From Acheta domesticus (lineage: Eukaryota > Arthropoda > Insecta > Orthoptera > Gryllidae), in assembly GCA_031308135.1 (NCBI GenBank), contig JAHLJT010000631.1:33403522-33467521 (forward strand): a stretch of 64,000 bases of DNA, in the 5' to 3' direction. Below are positions 22,045 to 32,879 of the stretch, one piece after another; the stretch's first letter is position 1; each line of letters starts with the position of its first letter. The notes under the pieces were generated by a model. That model saw only the letters and a program-made list of their open reading frames with translations, was not told the DNA's origin and did not search any database. The position numbers were made by a program, and so were the translations under genes.

Positions 22045-22860
22045 CTTGTTCGAACATTACATGAAGGCCCCCGGACATTTTCAAAATTTTCTTCAAAATG
22101 ATTCCAAACTTTCTCTTGAAACTTCTTGTAAGAATAGAGTAAAATATACTTATCAATGTGGCATAGATCCGATTTTCACGGTTAAGTCTCAATGTTCGAA
22201 AATTGTAAACGTTTGAATTTTATTCGGCGTCTTCCTACAATTACAATGTTGAAGATGGACATACTACCTTCAAATACAATTTGTTCTCCAAAGTGAGTTC
22301 TTTCATTAAGGTCATGTAAGTTTTTTTGAAAATTTTAGTAGTTTTCGCGTAATATTGGGTGCCATATGTGCAATTTAAAAAATACAAAAACAACTTTTAC
22401 TCTATTCCTACAAGAAATTTAAAGAAAAAAATTTGGTGTTCTTTAAAAAATTTTGAAAATGTCCCATGGGCTTCTTGTAAACTACCCTCCAAAACTATAA
22501 TATCGGTTTCAAATTCAAGGGGCCACGGGACTAACCAAATCGACTGGGAAGTATTAATTTTGGAGAAAATCCGCTGAACGGTTCAGTCGCTAGGGTTGTT
22601 CACAGTCGGACGGATGGGCAGACGTCTTGCTTTCAATTGGATTTTCGGTATCAAGGACCCACAAAACAGGGATTCTGGCTGCACCACATGTCACGAGATT
22701 TTTTCTCTTAATTTAGAAAATGGATTTATCCACATTTTCGTTACCAGGTCCCTGTAATAAGAGTTTTTCTGCCGGAAATACGCCGTTTTTCGCGCAGCAT
22801 TGCATAACTTTCCCTATATTACACCTACGTATAGTACACGGTAAAGTAAAAATTACCGCA
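22045..22860. repeat. Family A repeat, two halves in inverted orientation
   Basis: 22050-22380 matches family A in minus orientation (ACATGAAGGCCCCC block, then AAGAATAGAGTAAAATA). 22385-22860 matches in plus orientation, ending with GCGCAGCATTGCATAACTTTCCC and a degraded terminal palindrome. The two pieces meet head to head near 22383. No 5' terminus is present. The left side abuts the 5' end of the LINE. Confidence 0.6.
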
Positions 22861-22929
22861 TCCTTTTCATCACTTATTAAAATAGTACCTCATAGAGAGA
22901 TATTTTCAAATAAAATTTAACGGTGAAAC

Positions 22930-23711
22930 TTCAGAACTTATCCCTATAAATTCTGGAGAACCTCAACGAAGTGTGTTTACACCTTTCGTTTAATCATTAT
23001 ATACTGCCGACATCCCACCATCTGTAAACACATTGACAGCAACCAACGCAGTCGACACTGTCATCTTAGACCGGGATACAGATCCAGCAGAAGCATCTCG
23101 TGAAAGAACATCTGCAATCCATCCACAAGTAGCAGAAACGCTGGCGCCTCAACATTAATGACAAGGAGTCTGCCCAAGTCACCTTCAGTCTGAAGCACGA
23201 ATCATGCCCAACTATAAAAATCATATCGCAACCTTTTCCTCAAAACGACTCGGTAAAATCTCTTTAACTTAAACAAGACAGAGGGCTCACATGGAAAAAA
23301 CATTAAGACTAAAAGAAAATAATTAGACCTAACATTTTCAGATTAAACTGGCTACTAGTACAAAACTCATCCTTAAGCATCACAAAGTAATTGTGTACAA
23401 AGCATTATTAAAAACCAGTCTGGACAAATGGCATACAACTTTAGGGAACAGCTCAAAATTCTAACATTGAAAACGCTTTCAATCAAACAACATACAACGC
23501 TTCCAATCGAAAACGTTAAGAAAAATTGTAAATGCCACATGATAAGTGAAGAACGCAACAATACATAGACTTACAAGTTCCAACAATAAAAAAATAAATC
23601 AACAAGACCAGCGCAAAATACCTAAAAAAAGACTACATATGCATTCCAATATTCTAGCCATCAATTTACTAGACAATGTTGACACAACCAGACGACTTCA
23701 ACGATATCATA
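22930..23711 (+). pseudogene. Jockey-clade LINE reverse transcriptase, decayed 3' end
   Basis: Reading across frameshifts gives the Jockey C-terminal order. A degraded GEPQRSVF block stands where VPQGSVLGP should be, then YTADIPPS, NTLTATNAVDT in place of the FADDT catalytic motif, and INDKESAQVTF. Next come LTWKKHI, VYKALLKTSLDKW, RFQSKTLRKIVNA, and finally NILAINLLDN with RRLQRYHTL. The catalytic aspartates are lost and stops abound. The Jockey reading stops exactly where the LINE copy 2 homology begins (23712), and one open frame, 23546-23782, runs across the junction. Confidence 0.75.
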
Positions 23712-25272
23712 CTTTAGAAACCTCTTCCTATGAAATTCTCAAAATAATCGGTAAATTAAAAATAAATATTCGGCCGGTTTAGATGAATTTTCGGATTGTT
23801 TGTTAAAGACGTGCGCGCCAGCCATTATACACCCGTTAACTCACATATTTAATGCATCCTTATGCACCGGAATTTTTCCAGATATTTTTAAAACAGCTAA
23901 GATTAAGCCGCTCTTCAAAAAGGCAACAAAAATGAAGTTCAAAATTATCGGCCAATTTCTCTTTTGTCAGTTTTTTCAAAAATATTAGAGAGACTTTTTT
24001 ATGTGCGAATGGAAACCTTTCTCAATAAACACGACGCGTTTTCAAATTGCCAACATGGATTCCGGAAATCAAAATCTACGGAAACAGCCATTTTTTCTTT
24101 TCTTAAGGATGTTGCCTCATCATTGGATCAAAACGAAGCAACTATTGGAATATTTTTAGATCTTTCAAAAGCTTTTGACGTCATTGATCATAACATTTTA
24201 CTTTCAAAATTACCTTCGTATGGAATCCGTGGTATTGCTCTAGATTGGCTATGTTCGTACCTTAAACAACGATCTCAGAGAGTAGAAATACCTTACTGGA
24301 ATGATGGAACTTTATGTACACACCTTTCCGGTTCTTTGCCAATTGCACGTGGAGTCCCGCAAGGATCGATTTTAGGCCCTATTCTCTTCCTATTATACGT
24401 AAATGACATGCCCTTAGCGATTCGAAACGGAAGAACAGTTCTCTTTGCGGATGATACAAATATTCTTTGCAACAAAGAAACCGTAAATAGTACAATATCA
24501 GACGTTTCAAATTGGTTCCGTAATAACAAATTAAAAGTAAATGAAAATAAAACAGTTTCAATGCAGTTTTCCATATCAAATAAAAAATTCTGTACTCCAT
24601 TGAAATGAACGGTGTGCCATTGACTGATGTTAATGTAACAAAATTTTTAGGTCTCTCAATTCAGTCAAACCTCAAATGGAATGCCCACTTAAATGAATTG
24701 AACACAAAATTAAGTTCATTATGCTACGCGTTCAGAATTCTTTCAAATTCCGTCAGCCTTCATACAGCTCGTTGTGTATATTTTGCCAATGTTCACTCCC
24801 GCCTGAGATATGGCATAATATTTTGGGGAAACACATCTTATAGTTCACAGACTTTCAGATTACAAAAAAGAATTGTACGAATAATAAGCAAATCCAACCC
24901 ACGTGATTCTTGTAAGTCACTCTTTATTAATCTAGGAATTTTACCATTACCTTGTCTCCTGATTTACGAATCAGTAGTTTTTGTCAAAAATTACTTGAGG
25001 ACTTACTTAAGGAATGGAATATATTTTCAGCAAACGCCGATGTCTATAAGTAAAACACACGACGTAGGAATCATATTCACCAGGTGGCAGTATCAACAGC
25101 TCACTACAAACAATTCACATACAATTCATGTACATTACTCTACAACACTTTGCCAGAAGACATTAAACGATTAAATTCAATAGAAAAGCTTAAGTCCCAA
25201 GTAAAATCTTTTCTGCTGCATAACTGTTTCTATAAAATTCGAGACTATACCGAGCATCAAAAAGGAAAGTAG
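23712..25272 (+). pseudogene. LINE ORF2 fragment, reverse transcriptase (copy 2)
   Basis: Starts within ORF2 at the ETSSYEILKII block. It keeps CQHGFRKSKSTETA, which copy 1 has lost through a frameshift, along with DLSKAFDVIDH, GVPQGSILGP and LFADD (about 24450). Frame breaks occur near 23760, 23925-23990, 24604 (one base deleted in the AAAATGAACG run) and 25085-25170. The C-terminal end is the TAG at 25270-25272. It lacks the endonuclease and cannot move itself. Confidence 0.8.
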
Positions 25273-25759
25273 AATTAATTTTAACAATGATAGTTAATGT
25301 AATTATTTATCATTTGGACTGTATAATTCTAAAGAACCTGTAACAAGTATTGTACCACAGTTTCTGGGTTGATGGCCCCCATCTCCATCAGGATTTCGTC
25401 CAGTTTCCCTGATCCTTGAGCAAATGCTGAAATGGTCCCTTGTTTTGCTTTTGGACATAAATGTAACTTCATTATTTGTGCACGTCTTCTGAATTTCAGT
25501 GGGAAATATAGTTATTCAAATTATCGTTTTTCATATTATCGCGGCAAAAAGTATTATTCTTTCATGAAGAACATGAGGGTTCAGGGTAGGAATTTATAGC
25601 TAATTTACCTTTGAAAATATATTTTATTATATAGGAGCGAATCTTTTTGTCAACAAAACTCGAAAAAAATCTCTTTTTTCTGTATTCAAAATTCGACTAG
25701 AATATGATTTAGGATAGAGACCACAGAATTATGAAAACGTGCACAAAATTCACTTCTCC
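23712..25759 (+). mobile_element. CR1/L2-group LINE, copy 2 (5'-truncated)
   Basis: Matches 6046-8085 of copy 1 nearly base for base, beginning inside ORF2. 5' truncation is the normal outcome of incomplete target-primed reverse transcription. It sits directly on the C-terminal codons of the Jockey relic. Homology stops at CACTTCTCC (25759) as in copy 1. The next 200 bp to family A hold nothing recognised. Confidence 0.85.
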
Positions 25760-25960
25760 TGAATATTATCTGGGAGCTAGTAATTTTTATTATATTAATG
25801 TGTAAATGTGTAACAACAATCGAAGGTGAGAAGCGAACGAAGAAATATTAAATAATATACAAATTCTAACTTATGCAGCATCCGTCTGGAATCGTTTACG
25901 GAGCGCAGTGAATTCATTTAATTTTGTCGAAAAATTACATAAAAAGGACTCACATTTTAA

Positions 25961-27370
25961 AACTAGTGGTGCTACAGAATAGAGCAGACTGTCCTGTATT
26001 AGTTTTCTATTTCCTTTGGTCTCGGCTAGCTATTCGGACTTGCCACATTCTCTTGCCAGTTGCCATCTATCGCCGCCCAACCTACATTTTTTTGACAGTT
26101 TATTAATTTTTCGGTTCCTCAATAGTAGAACGGAAATATTAATTAAGGAATAGTAAAGAACAGTGAAACATCGTCCTAAAAGACAATTTTCTTTTAAAAA
26201 TTTGTAGCCGTTTTTAAGAGAATGTCGTTTCGGCGCTACTGTAAATGTGAAATTTGAAGCTCTTTTTCACAGGAATCTTTTGTTTTCGAAAAAAATTTTT
26301 TGATGTAATTTAAAGCATTTTAACTCTCAAAAAATTGTGTTTACAAATTTTAGGAAACATGCATATTAACGGTGTAAGAGATCTTTCAGAAAAATTACAT
26401 TTGTGTATTTAAAAAAACAACAAAAAATAACCCATAATGAACTTTACGTCATATTACGGCTCCAACTTCTTTCTTTAAACTTTCGGAAGGGATAATGCAT
26501 AATGTACTCAATGATATGACTTAAACATCATGTTGCTCTATTTGTTTTGTATTTTTCAAAAACTGCAAAAATTAAATCATTTTGACTTGTCTCTCACGTC
26601 GTTAATATTTACATTAGCGGCAATTTGTTCACATCATTATATTTATGAGTATATGTGATTTAAATAATATTTTATAAAGTTTCTCAAAAACAACCGTTTT
26701 CTGTGAAAACTAGATCGAAATTCCGCATTTTCAGAAAAGCTCAGACGCCATTTTCTCAAAAATGGCTATAAATTTTTTCTTCAAACTTTTCGAATGAATA
26801 GTGTTAATTCCACTCTTTAATATGAAGAAAAGTTCAAGTTGGGGATTTTTTGTTTTTTCAAAAATTACACAAATGTAATTACTCAAAATGTAATTTTTTG
26901 AAAGATCTTTCACACCCTTAATACGCACATTACCAACAATTTGTAAACACGATTGTATTTGTGAATTTAAGTGCTTCAAATGGTTTTAAATGAAGTTTTC
27001 CGAAAATTTCGAGAAAGAGCTTCAAATTTCGCATTTTTAGTAGTGCTTAAATGACATTTTCTTAAAACCGGCTCCAAATTTTTTAAAGGAAATTGCTATT
27101 TAGAACGAGGTTTTCGTGTTCTTTAATATTCTAAAAATAATATTTCCATTCTATTATTAGGAATCGGAAAAATTAAGAAAATGTAAAAAAAATCCAGGTG
27201 GCAAGAGAAAGTGACAAGTCCGAATAGCTAGCTGAGACCACCGGAAATAGAAAATTAATACGGGGAAGTCTGTGCAATTCTGTACCACCACTAGTTTCGC
27301 GCAGTATTACATAACTTTCCCTATACTACGTATATTACTCCGTATATACGTACGTATACGGGAAAGTAAA
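25961..27370. repeat. Family A repeats, two copies with opposed 5' ends
   Basis: A plus-strand 5' end (AACTAGTGGTGCTACAGAAT) begins at 25961 and a minus-strand 5' end closes at 27296. At 27297-27370 lies a lone plus-strand 3' end (GCGCAGTATTACA through the terminal palindrome and GGGAAAGTAAA). The modules between change orientation at about 26450-26750. The simplest reading is a minus-strand copy recombined into or inserted within a plus-strand copy. Small ORFs here are noise. Confidence 0.65.
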
Positions 27371-28853
27371 CATTGAACATTGACATAAACGTCATGTTGC
27401 TCTATTCTTATTTGAAATTTTTGATAAATATATTTCATTAAGAAATAGAATTGTATTTTCACAACGTCATATTATAGAGTGTTATTAGCATTATCCGTTA
27501 CAAAAGTTTGAAGAAAAAATTTGCAATCATATATGAGAAAAAGGGGTTTGAGCGTTTTTGACAATGCGGAAATTTGAGCTAGTTTTCACAAAACGGCTGT
27601 GTTTTTGATAAACTTTACTTGACATTATTGAAAGCACACGTACTCATAAATATAATAATTTAAACAATTCGCCGCTAATGTAAATATTAACGACGTGAGA
27701 GAAATATCAAAAAATTACATTTTCGCAATTTTTGAAAAAAAATACTCAAAATAAACTTTACGTCATATTAAATATTACAATGAGCAAACTCCGATCGAAA
27801 ATTTTGAAGTAATTTTTTTTAGCCATTTATGAGAAAATGGCGTTTGAGTGTTTCTGAAAATGTGGAAATTTGGGCTACTTTTCACAGAAACGATTTTGTT
27901 TTCCACAAACTTTACTTGACATTATTTAAAGCACATGTACCCATAAATAAAATAATGTGAACAATTCGCCGCTAGTGTAAAAGTTTGCGACGTGAGAGAC
28001 AAGTAAAAAAAATCACATTTTTCCAATTTGTGAAAAAAACAAAAGAATAAAGCAATATCGCGTTTATGACATCTCATAGGGTACATTTAGCACTATCTCT
28101 ATCAAAAGTTTAAAGAAAAAATTTGGAGCCGTTTTTGAGGATATTTAGTTTTGTAATTTTTTTAAAATTGCACATATTGCACGCAATATTGCGCGAAAAT
28201 TACTAAAATTTTCAAAAGAATGTACATGACCTTGAACAAAGAACTCACTTTGGAAAACACATTTTATTTGAAGGAAAAATCTTTATCTTCAATTTTGTAG
28301 TTGGAAAAAGACGCCGAAAAAATTTAAACTTTCACAATTTTCGAAAATTCAGAGTTATCCGTGAAAATCGGACCTATGGCATGTTAATAAGTGTATTTTA
28401 CTCTATTCATACAAGAAATTTAAAGAAAAAATTTTGATCCGTTTTTGAGAAAATTTTGAAAATTCCCGGGGGGGGGCTTCATATAAAGTACCACCAAATT
28501 TTAAAGAATCTTTTTCATAATCTCAAAGCTTCGACTAGAACCAGATCGACCGGGGAATATCCATTTTGGAAGAAATAGTACATATGGTTTAGGCGCTAGC
28601 AGTGTTCACAGACGGACAGATAGACGGACGTTTTCCTTTCAATTGGTTTTTCGGTATCAAGAACCTAGAAAACAGGGTTTCTGGCTACACCACGTGTTAG
28701 AGGATTTTTTTTCTTCATTTAGCAACTGGTTTTATCCACTTTTTCGTTTTCACGGCTCGGCAATGATTTTTTTCCGCCGAAAATTGGCCATTTTTTTCGC
28801 GCAGCATTACATAAATTTCCCTATACTACGTATATCACTCCGTGTATACGTAC
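27371..28853 (+). repeat. Family A repeat, plus copy (continues at 29482-29500)
   Basis: Four ~305-bp modules are marked by GAGAAAATGGCGTTTGAG-like blocks near 27517, 27823, 28127 and 28434. The GGGGGGGCTTC block, the GACGGACAG run, AAGAACCTAGAAAACAGG and the terminal palindrome at 28830-28853 follow. A solo LTR splits the palindrome, and its last bases, GTACGTATACGGGGAAAGTAA, continue at 29482. The family 5' terminus is missing. Confidence 0.75.
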
Positions 28854-29481
28854 TGTAATATACAAAATATTACAGAACAAACGCCGCGCCTTAATCTGGA
28901 CGGACGGAGCTGTAATATACAAAAGATTACAAAACAAACGCCGCGCTTTAATCTGGACGGTCGCAGTTACTAGGTAACGAAGGTTGTTGACGAGCTAGAA
29001 GGGGGCTCTGGACTACAGAGGAGAGTTGGTGGTTGACTGGCATCCTGGTGGTAGCGGCGCGTATGTAAGCTGAATTATTTAAGTTGGACATCGACGCGAA
29101 TAGGGAGGACAAATTGTGGAACAATAGTGCAAGAAGTGAGCAGCAAGAAAGAAGCAGACGACTTCGGCGACGACCGGCGCGAAGACGGATTTTCGGCGCG
29201 GAAGTCAAGGGGCTACGAACTGCGGGGCCATCGTTTCACCACGCCAGACAATTCGGTACCGTGAACCTAATGCATGAAATCAAGCAAGATAATTTTTATA
29301 TTGTTAATCTCAAATTCCATTCTTAATAAACAAAATTATTGTTGTGCCACGTTGTATGTAATTCCTTCGGAATATAAATAATTTCAGACTTCCAGGCTTC
29401 TCTGTATAGAGAGCATGAGAACTAAAGAACTGAGCTAGTAAATTAAATTAGATAAAATAAATCATTCATTATTTTATCACA
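28854..29481 (+). mobile_element. Solo LTR (628 bp) with GTAC target duplication
   Basis: Begins TGTAATATAC, ends TTTATCACA (TG...CA), and is flanked by GTAC at 28850-28853 and 29482-29485. The host sequence is the otherwise continuous terminal palindrome of a family A repeat. A polyadenylation signal AATAAA near 29325 suggests plus orientation. A 58-62-bp segment at its start is duplicated in tandem (28854-28970). A 4-bp duplication fits a Gypsy-type integrase (known for the group). Open frames inside it are not conserved domains. Confidence 0.8.
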
Positions 29482-29520
29482 GTACGTATACGGGGAAAGT
29501 AACAAGTTAATCTGAGAAGA

Positions 29521-29521
<1 letters not shown>

Positions 29522-29557
<36 letters not shown>

Positions 29558-29565
29558 GCGTGCCA

Positions 29566-29609
<44 letters not shown>
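29522..29609. repeat. (TA)n array holding a 15-bp TGTGGCG...CCACCA palindrome
   Basis: Two (TA)n runs surround the 15-mer TGTGGCGTGCCACCA (29554-29568). The 15-mer starts TG, ends CA and is itself an imperfect palindrome. TGTGGCG also begins the LTR-like block at 55999 after another (TA)n. Confidence 0.75.
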
Positions 29610-29613
<4 letters not shown>

Positions 29614-29815
29614 ATTATTTCATCCGCAACTAGCAAATTGTTTACACGGTGTCCACCTTTCATTCTTCTCAGATTTATATTCATTTTATAACTGTTATGC
29701 TACAATTCTCGTTAAAATTAATGATTTCTCGATCTTATTGCATAGCTTATTTCGTCGATTGTACAGACGACGAAAGATTAAGTATTTCTTAAATTAACAA
29801 AAAATACTTCCCTAG

Positions 29816-29889
29816 GATCAGAATATCGAGAATCTGGAGAGAGAATCATTAATGGACGCCCGGCCAAAAACGGCGAATTTCCTTACCAG
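29816..29889 (+). CDS. Internal exon of a secreted trypsin-like (S1) serine protease
   Basis: A 74-bp exon with the acceptor TTCCCTAG before it and donor GTAATT after it. After two bases of a split codon it reads SEYRESGE, then RIINGRPAKNGEFPYQ. This is the activation segment of a trypsin/chymotrypsin-family zymogen: cleavage after Arg frees the Ile-Ile-Asn-Gly N-terminus (the IVGG position), and GEFPYQ is the conserved continuation before V-S-L. In the family the freed N-terminus inserts beside the active-site Asp to create the oxyanion hole. The enzyme is secreted, and digestive or immune roles are both possible. The exon ends in phase 0. His, Asp and Ser catalytic exons (TAAHC, DIAL, GDSGG) were not found on the plus strand to 64000, so the next intron exceeds 34 kb or this exon is an orphan. 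Confidence 0.75.
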
Positions 29890-29939
29890 GTAATTATTCT
29901 GGAATTTGTTTCTTCATGTTTTGGCAGATTGAAGGGAAG

Positions 29940-31552
29940 AACTAGTAGTGCTACAGAATGGTACAGACTTTTCGGTATTAGTGTTCTATTTCCTTGTCTT
30001 CACTAGCTACTCGGAATTGTCACATACTCTTGCTTGCCAGCTGTCATCTATCACCGCCAAAAGCACATTTTTTCTCATTTTCTTATATTTCGGTTTCCTA
30101 TTGGTAGAACGGAAACATTAATTTTAGAATATTAAAGAACACAAAAACCTAGTCAGAAATGGCAATTTTCTTTTAAAAATTATGTGCCGTTTAAGAGAAA
30201 ATGGCGTTTTAGCGGTACTAAAAAAGCGAAATTTGAAGCTCATTTCACAGAAAATGATTGAGTTTTCAAAATACTTTATTTGAAGTTATTTGAAGTACGT
30301 ACACTCACAAATATAATCATCTTTACAAATTGCTGGTAATGTGCATATTAAAGATGTGAGAGATCTTTCAAAAAATTACAATTAAGTAATTTTTGAAAAA
30401 AACAAAAAAAAACTCGAAATAAACTTTGCGCCATACTAATGAGTGTAATAAGCACTATCCGTTACAAAAGTTTGAAGAAAAAAATTTAATCCGTATATGA
30501 GAAAATGGCGTTTGAGCGTTTCGGAAAATGCGAAATTTTGAACTACTTTTCACAGAAAACGGTTGTGTTTTCGAGAAACTTTACTTGACATTATTTAAAG
30601 CATATGTACTCGTAAATATGATAATGTGAAAAATTCGCCGCTAATGTAAATATTATGGACGTGAGAAACATGTGAAAAAATTTACATTTTTGTAGTTTTT
30701 GAAAAAACCACCCTATAGAGCAATATGGCTTTTATGTCATTTGATAGAGTACGTTTACCACTATTCCTACCGAAAGTTTAAAGAAAAAATTTAAGCGGTG
30801 TTTGAGAAAATCTTTTTTTGTCATTTTTTAAAATTGCACGTATTGCACGCAATATTGCACGAAAACTACTAAAATTGTGAAAAACATTTACATGACCTTT
30901 AAAAAAGGACTTATTATAAAGAACAAATTTCATTTGAAGAAAAAATCTCTATCTTCAATTTTGTAGCTGGAGAAAGACGCCGAAAAAAATTCAAATATTC
31001 ACAATTTTCGATAATTCAGAGTTATTCCTGAAAATCGGACCTATGGCATGTTAATAAGTGTATTTTACTCTATTCATACAAAAATTTAAAGAAAACATTT
31101 GGAGCCGTTTTTGAGAAAATTTTGAAAATCCCCGGGGGGCTTCATATAAAGAACCCCAAAATTTTGAAGAATCTTTTTCAAGATCTCAAAGCTTTGACTA
31201 GTATTAGATCGACCAGGGAATATCCATTTTGGAAGAAATCGTACGTATGGTTTAGGGGCTAGCAGTGTTCATAGACGGACAGACAAACGGACAGACGGAC
31301 AGGCAGACGGACGTTTTCCTTTCAATTGGTTTTTCGGTATCAAGGACCTAGAAAACAGGGTTTCTGGCTGCACCACGTGTTAGGGGATTTTTTTCTTAAT
31401 TTAGCAACGGGTTTTATCCACATTTTCGTTTTCACGGCAGGCAATTAATTTTTTTTCCTCCGAAAATTTGCCATTTTTTCGCGCAGCATTACATAACTTG
31501 CCCTACACTACGTATATCATCCGTGTATAGGTACGTATACGGGAAAGTAAAA
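29940..31552 (+). repeat. Family A repeat, complete copy (plus), reference unit
   Basis: 1613 bp. The 5' end is AACTAGTAGTGCTACAGAAT, followed by ACTTTTCGGTATTAG and a CTAGCTACTCGG block. Four ~305-bp modules start near 30190, 30490, 30793 and 31102. Then come CCCCGGGGGGCTTC, a purine-rich (GACG/GACA)n run at 31274-31313, ATCAAGGACCTAGAAAACAGG, CACCACGTGTTAGGGG, CGCGCAGCATTACATAAC and the 3' end ATAGGTACGTATACGGGAAAGTAAA. The ends are not inverted copies of each other, except that ACTTTCCCGTAT occurs just inside the 5' end and, inverted, at the 3' end. No protein-coding frame, LTR or A-tail. Confidence 0.75.
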
Positions 31553-31800
31553 AACTAGTGTTAAAACAGCACGGACTTTCTCGTCTTTAGTAATAGTTAT
31601 GTAATAATATTTATACAACACTGTTTCTCCGAATTTACACATCTCAGGTTTTTTTGGAAAACTCATTACAAATCATAGAACATTTGGTGCAAAAACTTAA
31701 TATTTTCAAACAAATAACACAAATTTGACAATTGTAACTCCTTTTCATGCAGGTAAATTATGTTCCAAAACTAAGACGTAATTCACAGAAATTAGCTCCA
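31553..31800 (+). repeat. Family A-related subfamily fragment
   Basis: Begins AACTAGTGTTAAAACAGCACGG immediately after the 3' end of the previous unit, head to tail. The blocks at 31650-31800 match 14110-14250. The rest of the unit is absent; (TA)n follows at 31823. Confidence 0.6.
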
Positions 31801-31850
31801 GAGCGATTGTGTTTGTGTGTGTGTATATATATATATATTTATATATATAT

Positions 31851-32809
31851 TGAAACGAATTATTATAATATTATTATTATAATACGTTTAACACAATGAA
31901 GCGACGGCCGACCGTGTTCAAATGGCGCGGCAGTTATGGCCGTTGCCGCTTGACCCGTTCCGAACGGGTCAGGAGAGGGCGCGAGCGAGAGCGGGCGCGT
32001 GGTCACCCTGGGGTAGCATAGAACAGTGTGTGAGAGAACTCAGTAGGAGACGGGGCGGACGCGTTGGCTCAAGTGATCTTGATAGTAGTCGAGGAACTGA
32101 GGGAACGTTAAGTGTGATAACGGACTGTGGACATAGTAGTAACCAGCTTGTGGATGAATACGATGAACAATATTCGACATCTAACCGGAGTTCGCAATAT
32201 AAAGAACTGAGCAAGTGCGAAATATCAATCGGGAAGCGAGTTTCGCCACGTGTCGGTGCAAATGATGATGAAACATCTGGAGAAGACTGGAGATAGAGTG
32301 TTTATGAATAGCGTGTTCACCGAATAGACAGTGTGGGAGGGGTGGACGGAAATTGAACATAAATAGTGCCTGGAAGGAGAGTGTTTTGGGTGAGCAGTGT
32401 ATGAAAGCATGTGGGCCCCGAGCTGTGTGCAGCGGCGGTCGCCCGTGGCTTCGGGTAAGGACTGGGACCGAGGGCAGCCGAGCAATTCCGAGCTGGAGGG
32501 GGACGGCGCCTCGCCTGGAAGCTAAATGAATCGCCCATATAAATATCAGGTTTTCTTTTTCCTTTATGTCTGGAGTAGTGTCTCAGGAATAAATGCGAAG
32601 AGTAACCGTGATTTGTTAACATTTAATATTAGAAAAGTGGGAAGTGATACACAGTGTACTGAATCGTGAAATAAAGTATTGTTCATGTTCTTTTTATTTC
32701 AATGTGTATTTCTGATGAATGTGCCAAAACCGATTCGCGAACAAAGATCACCTGTCCCACCCATATCTCATAAAATCAATGTTGAAATGGATCCAAAAGA
32801 GGAACGTTT

Positions 32810-32811
<2 letters not shown>
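31851..32811 (+). mobile_element. Solo LTR-like element (961 bp) in a (TA)n array
   Basis: Begins TGAAACGAATTATTA and ends GAGGAACGTTTCA, giving a 7-bp inverted end (TGAAACG/CGTTTCA) with TG...CA. It lies between (TA)n runs at 31823-31850 and 32812-32850, so the target duplication (ATAT or similar) cannot be measured. An AATAAA signal near 32670 supports plus orientation. The 124-codon open frame at 31922 has no recognisable domain. A matching terminus in minus orientation is at 57578. Confidence 0.65.
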
Positions 32812-32853
<42 letters not shown>

Positions 32854-32879
32854 TCGCGTTGGATTGCCACTGTAAACGG

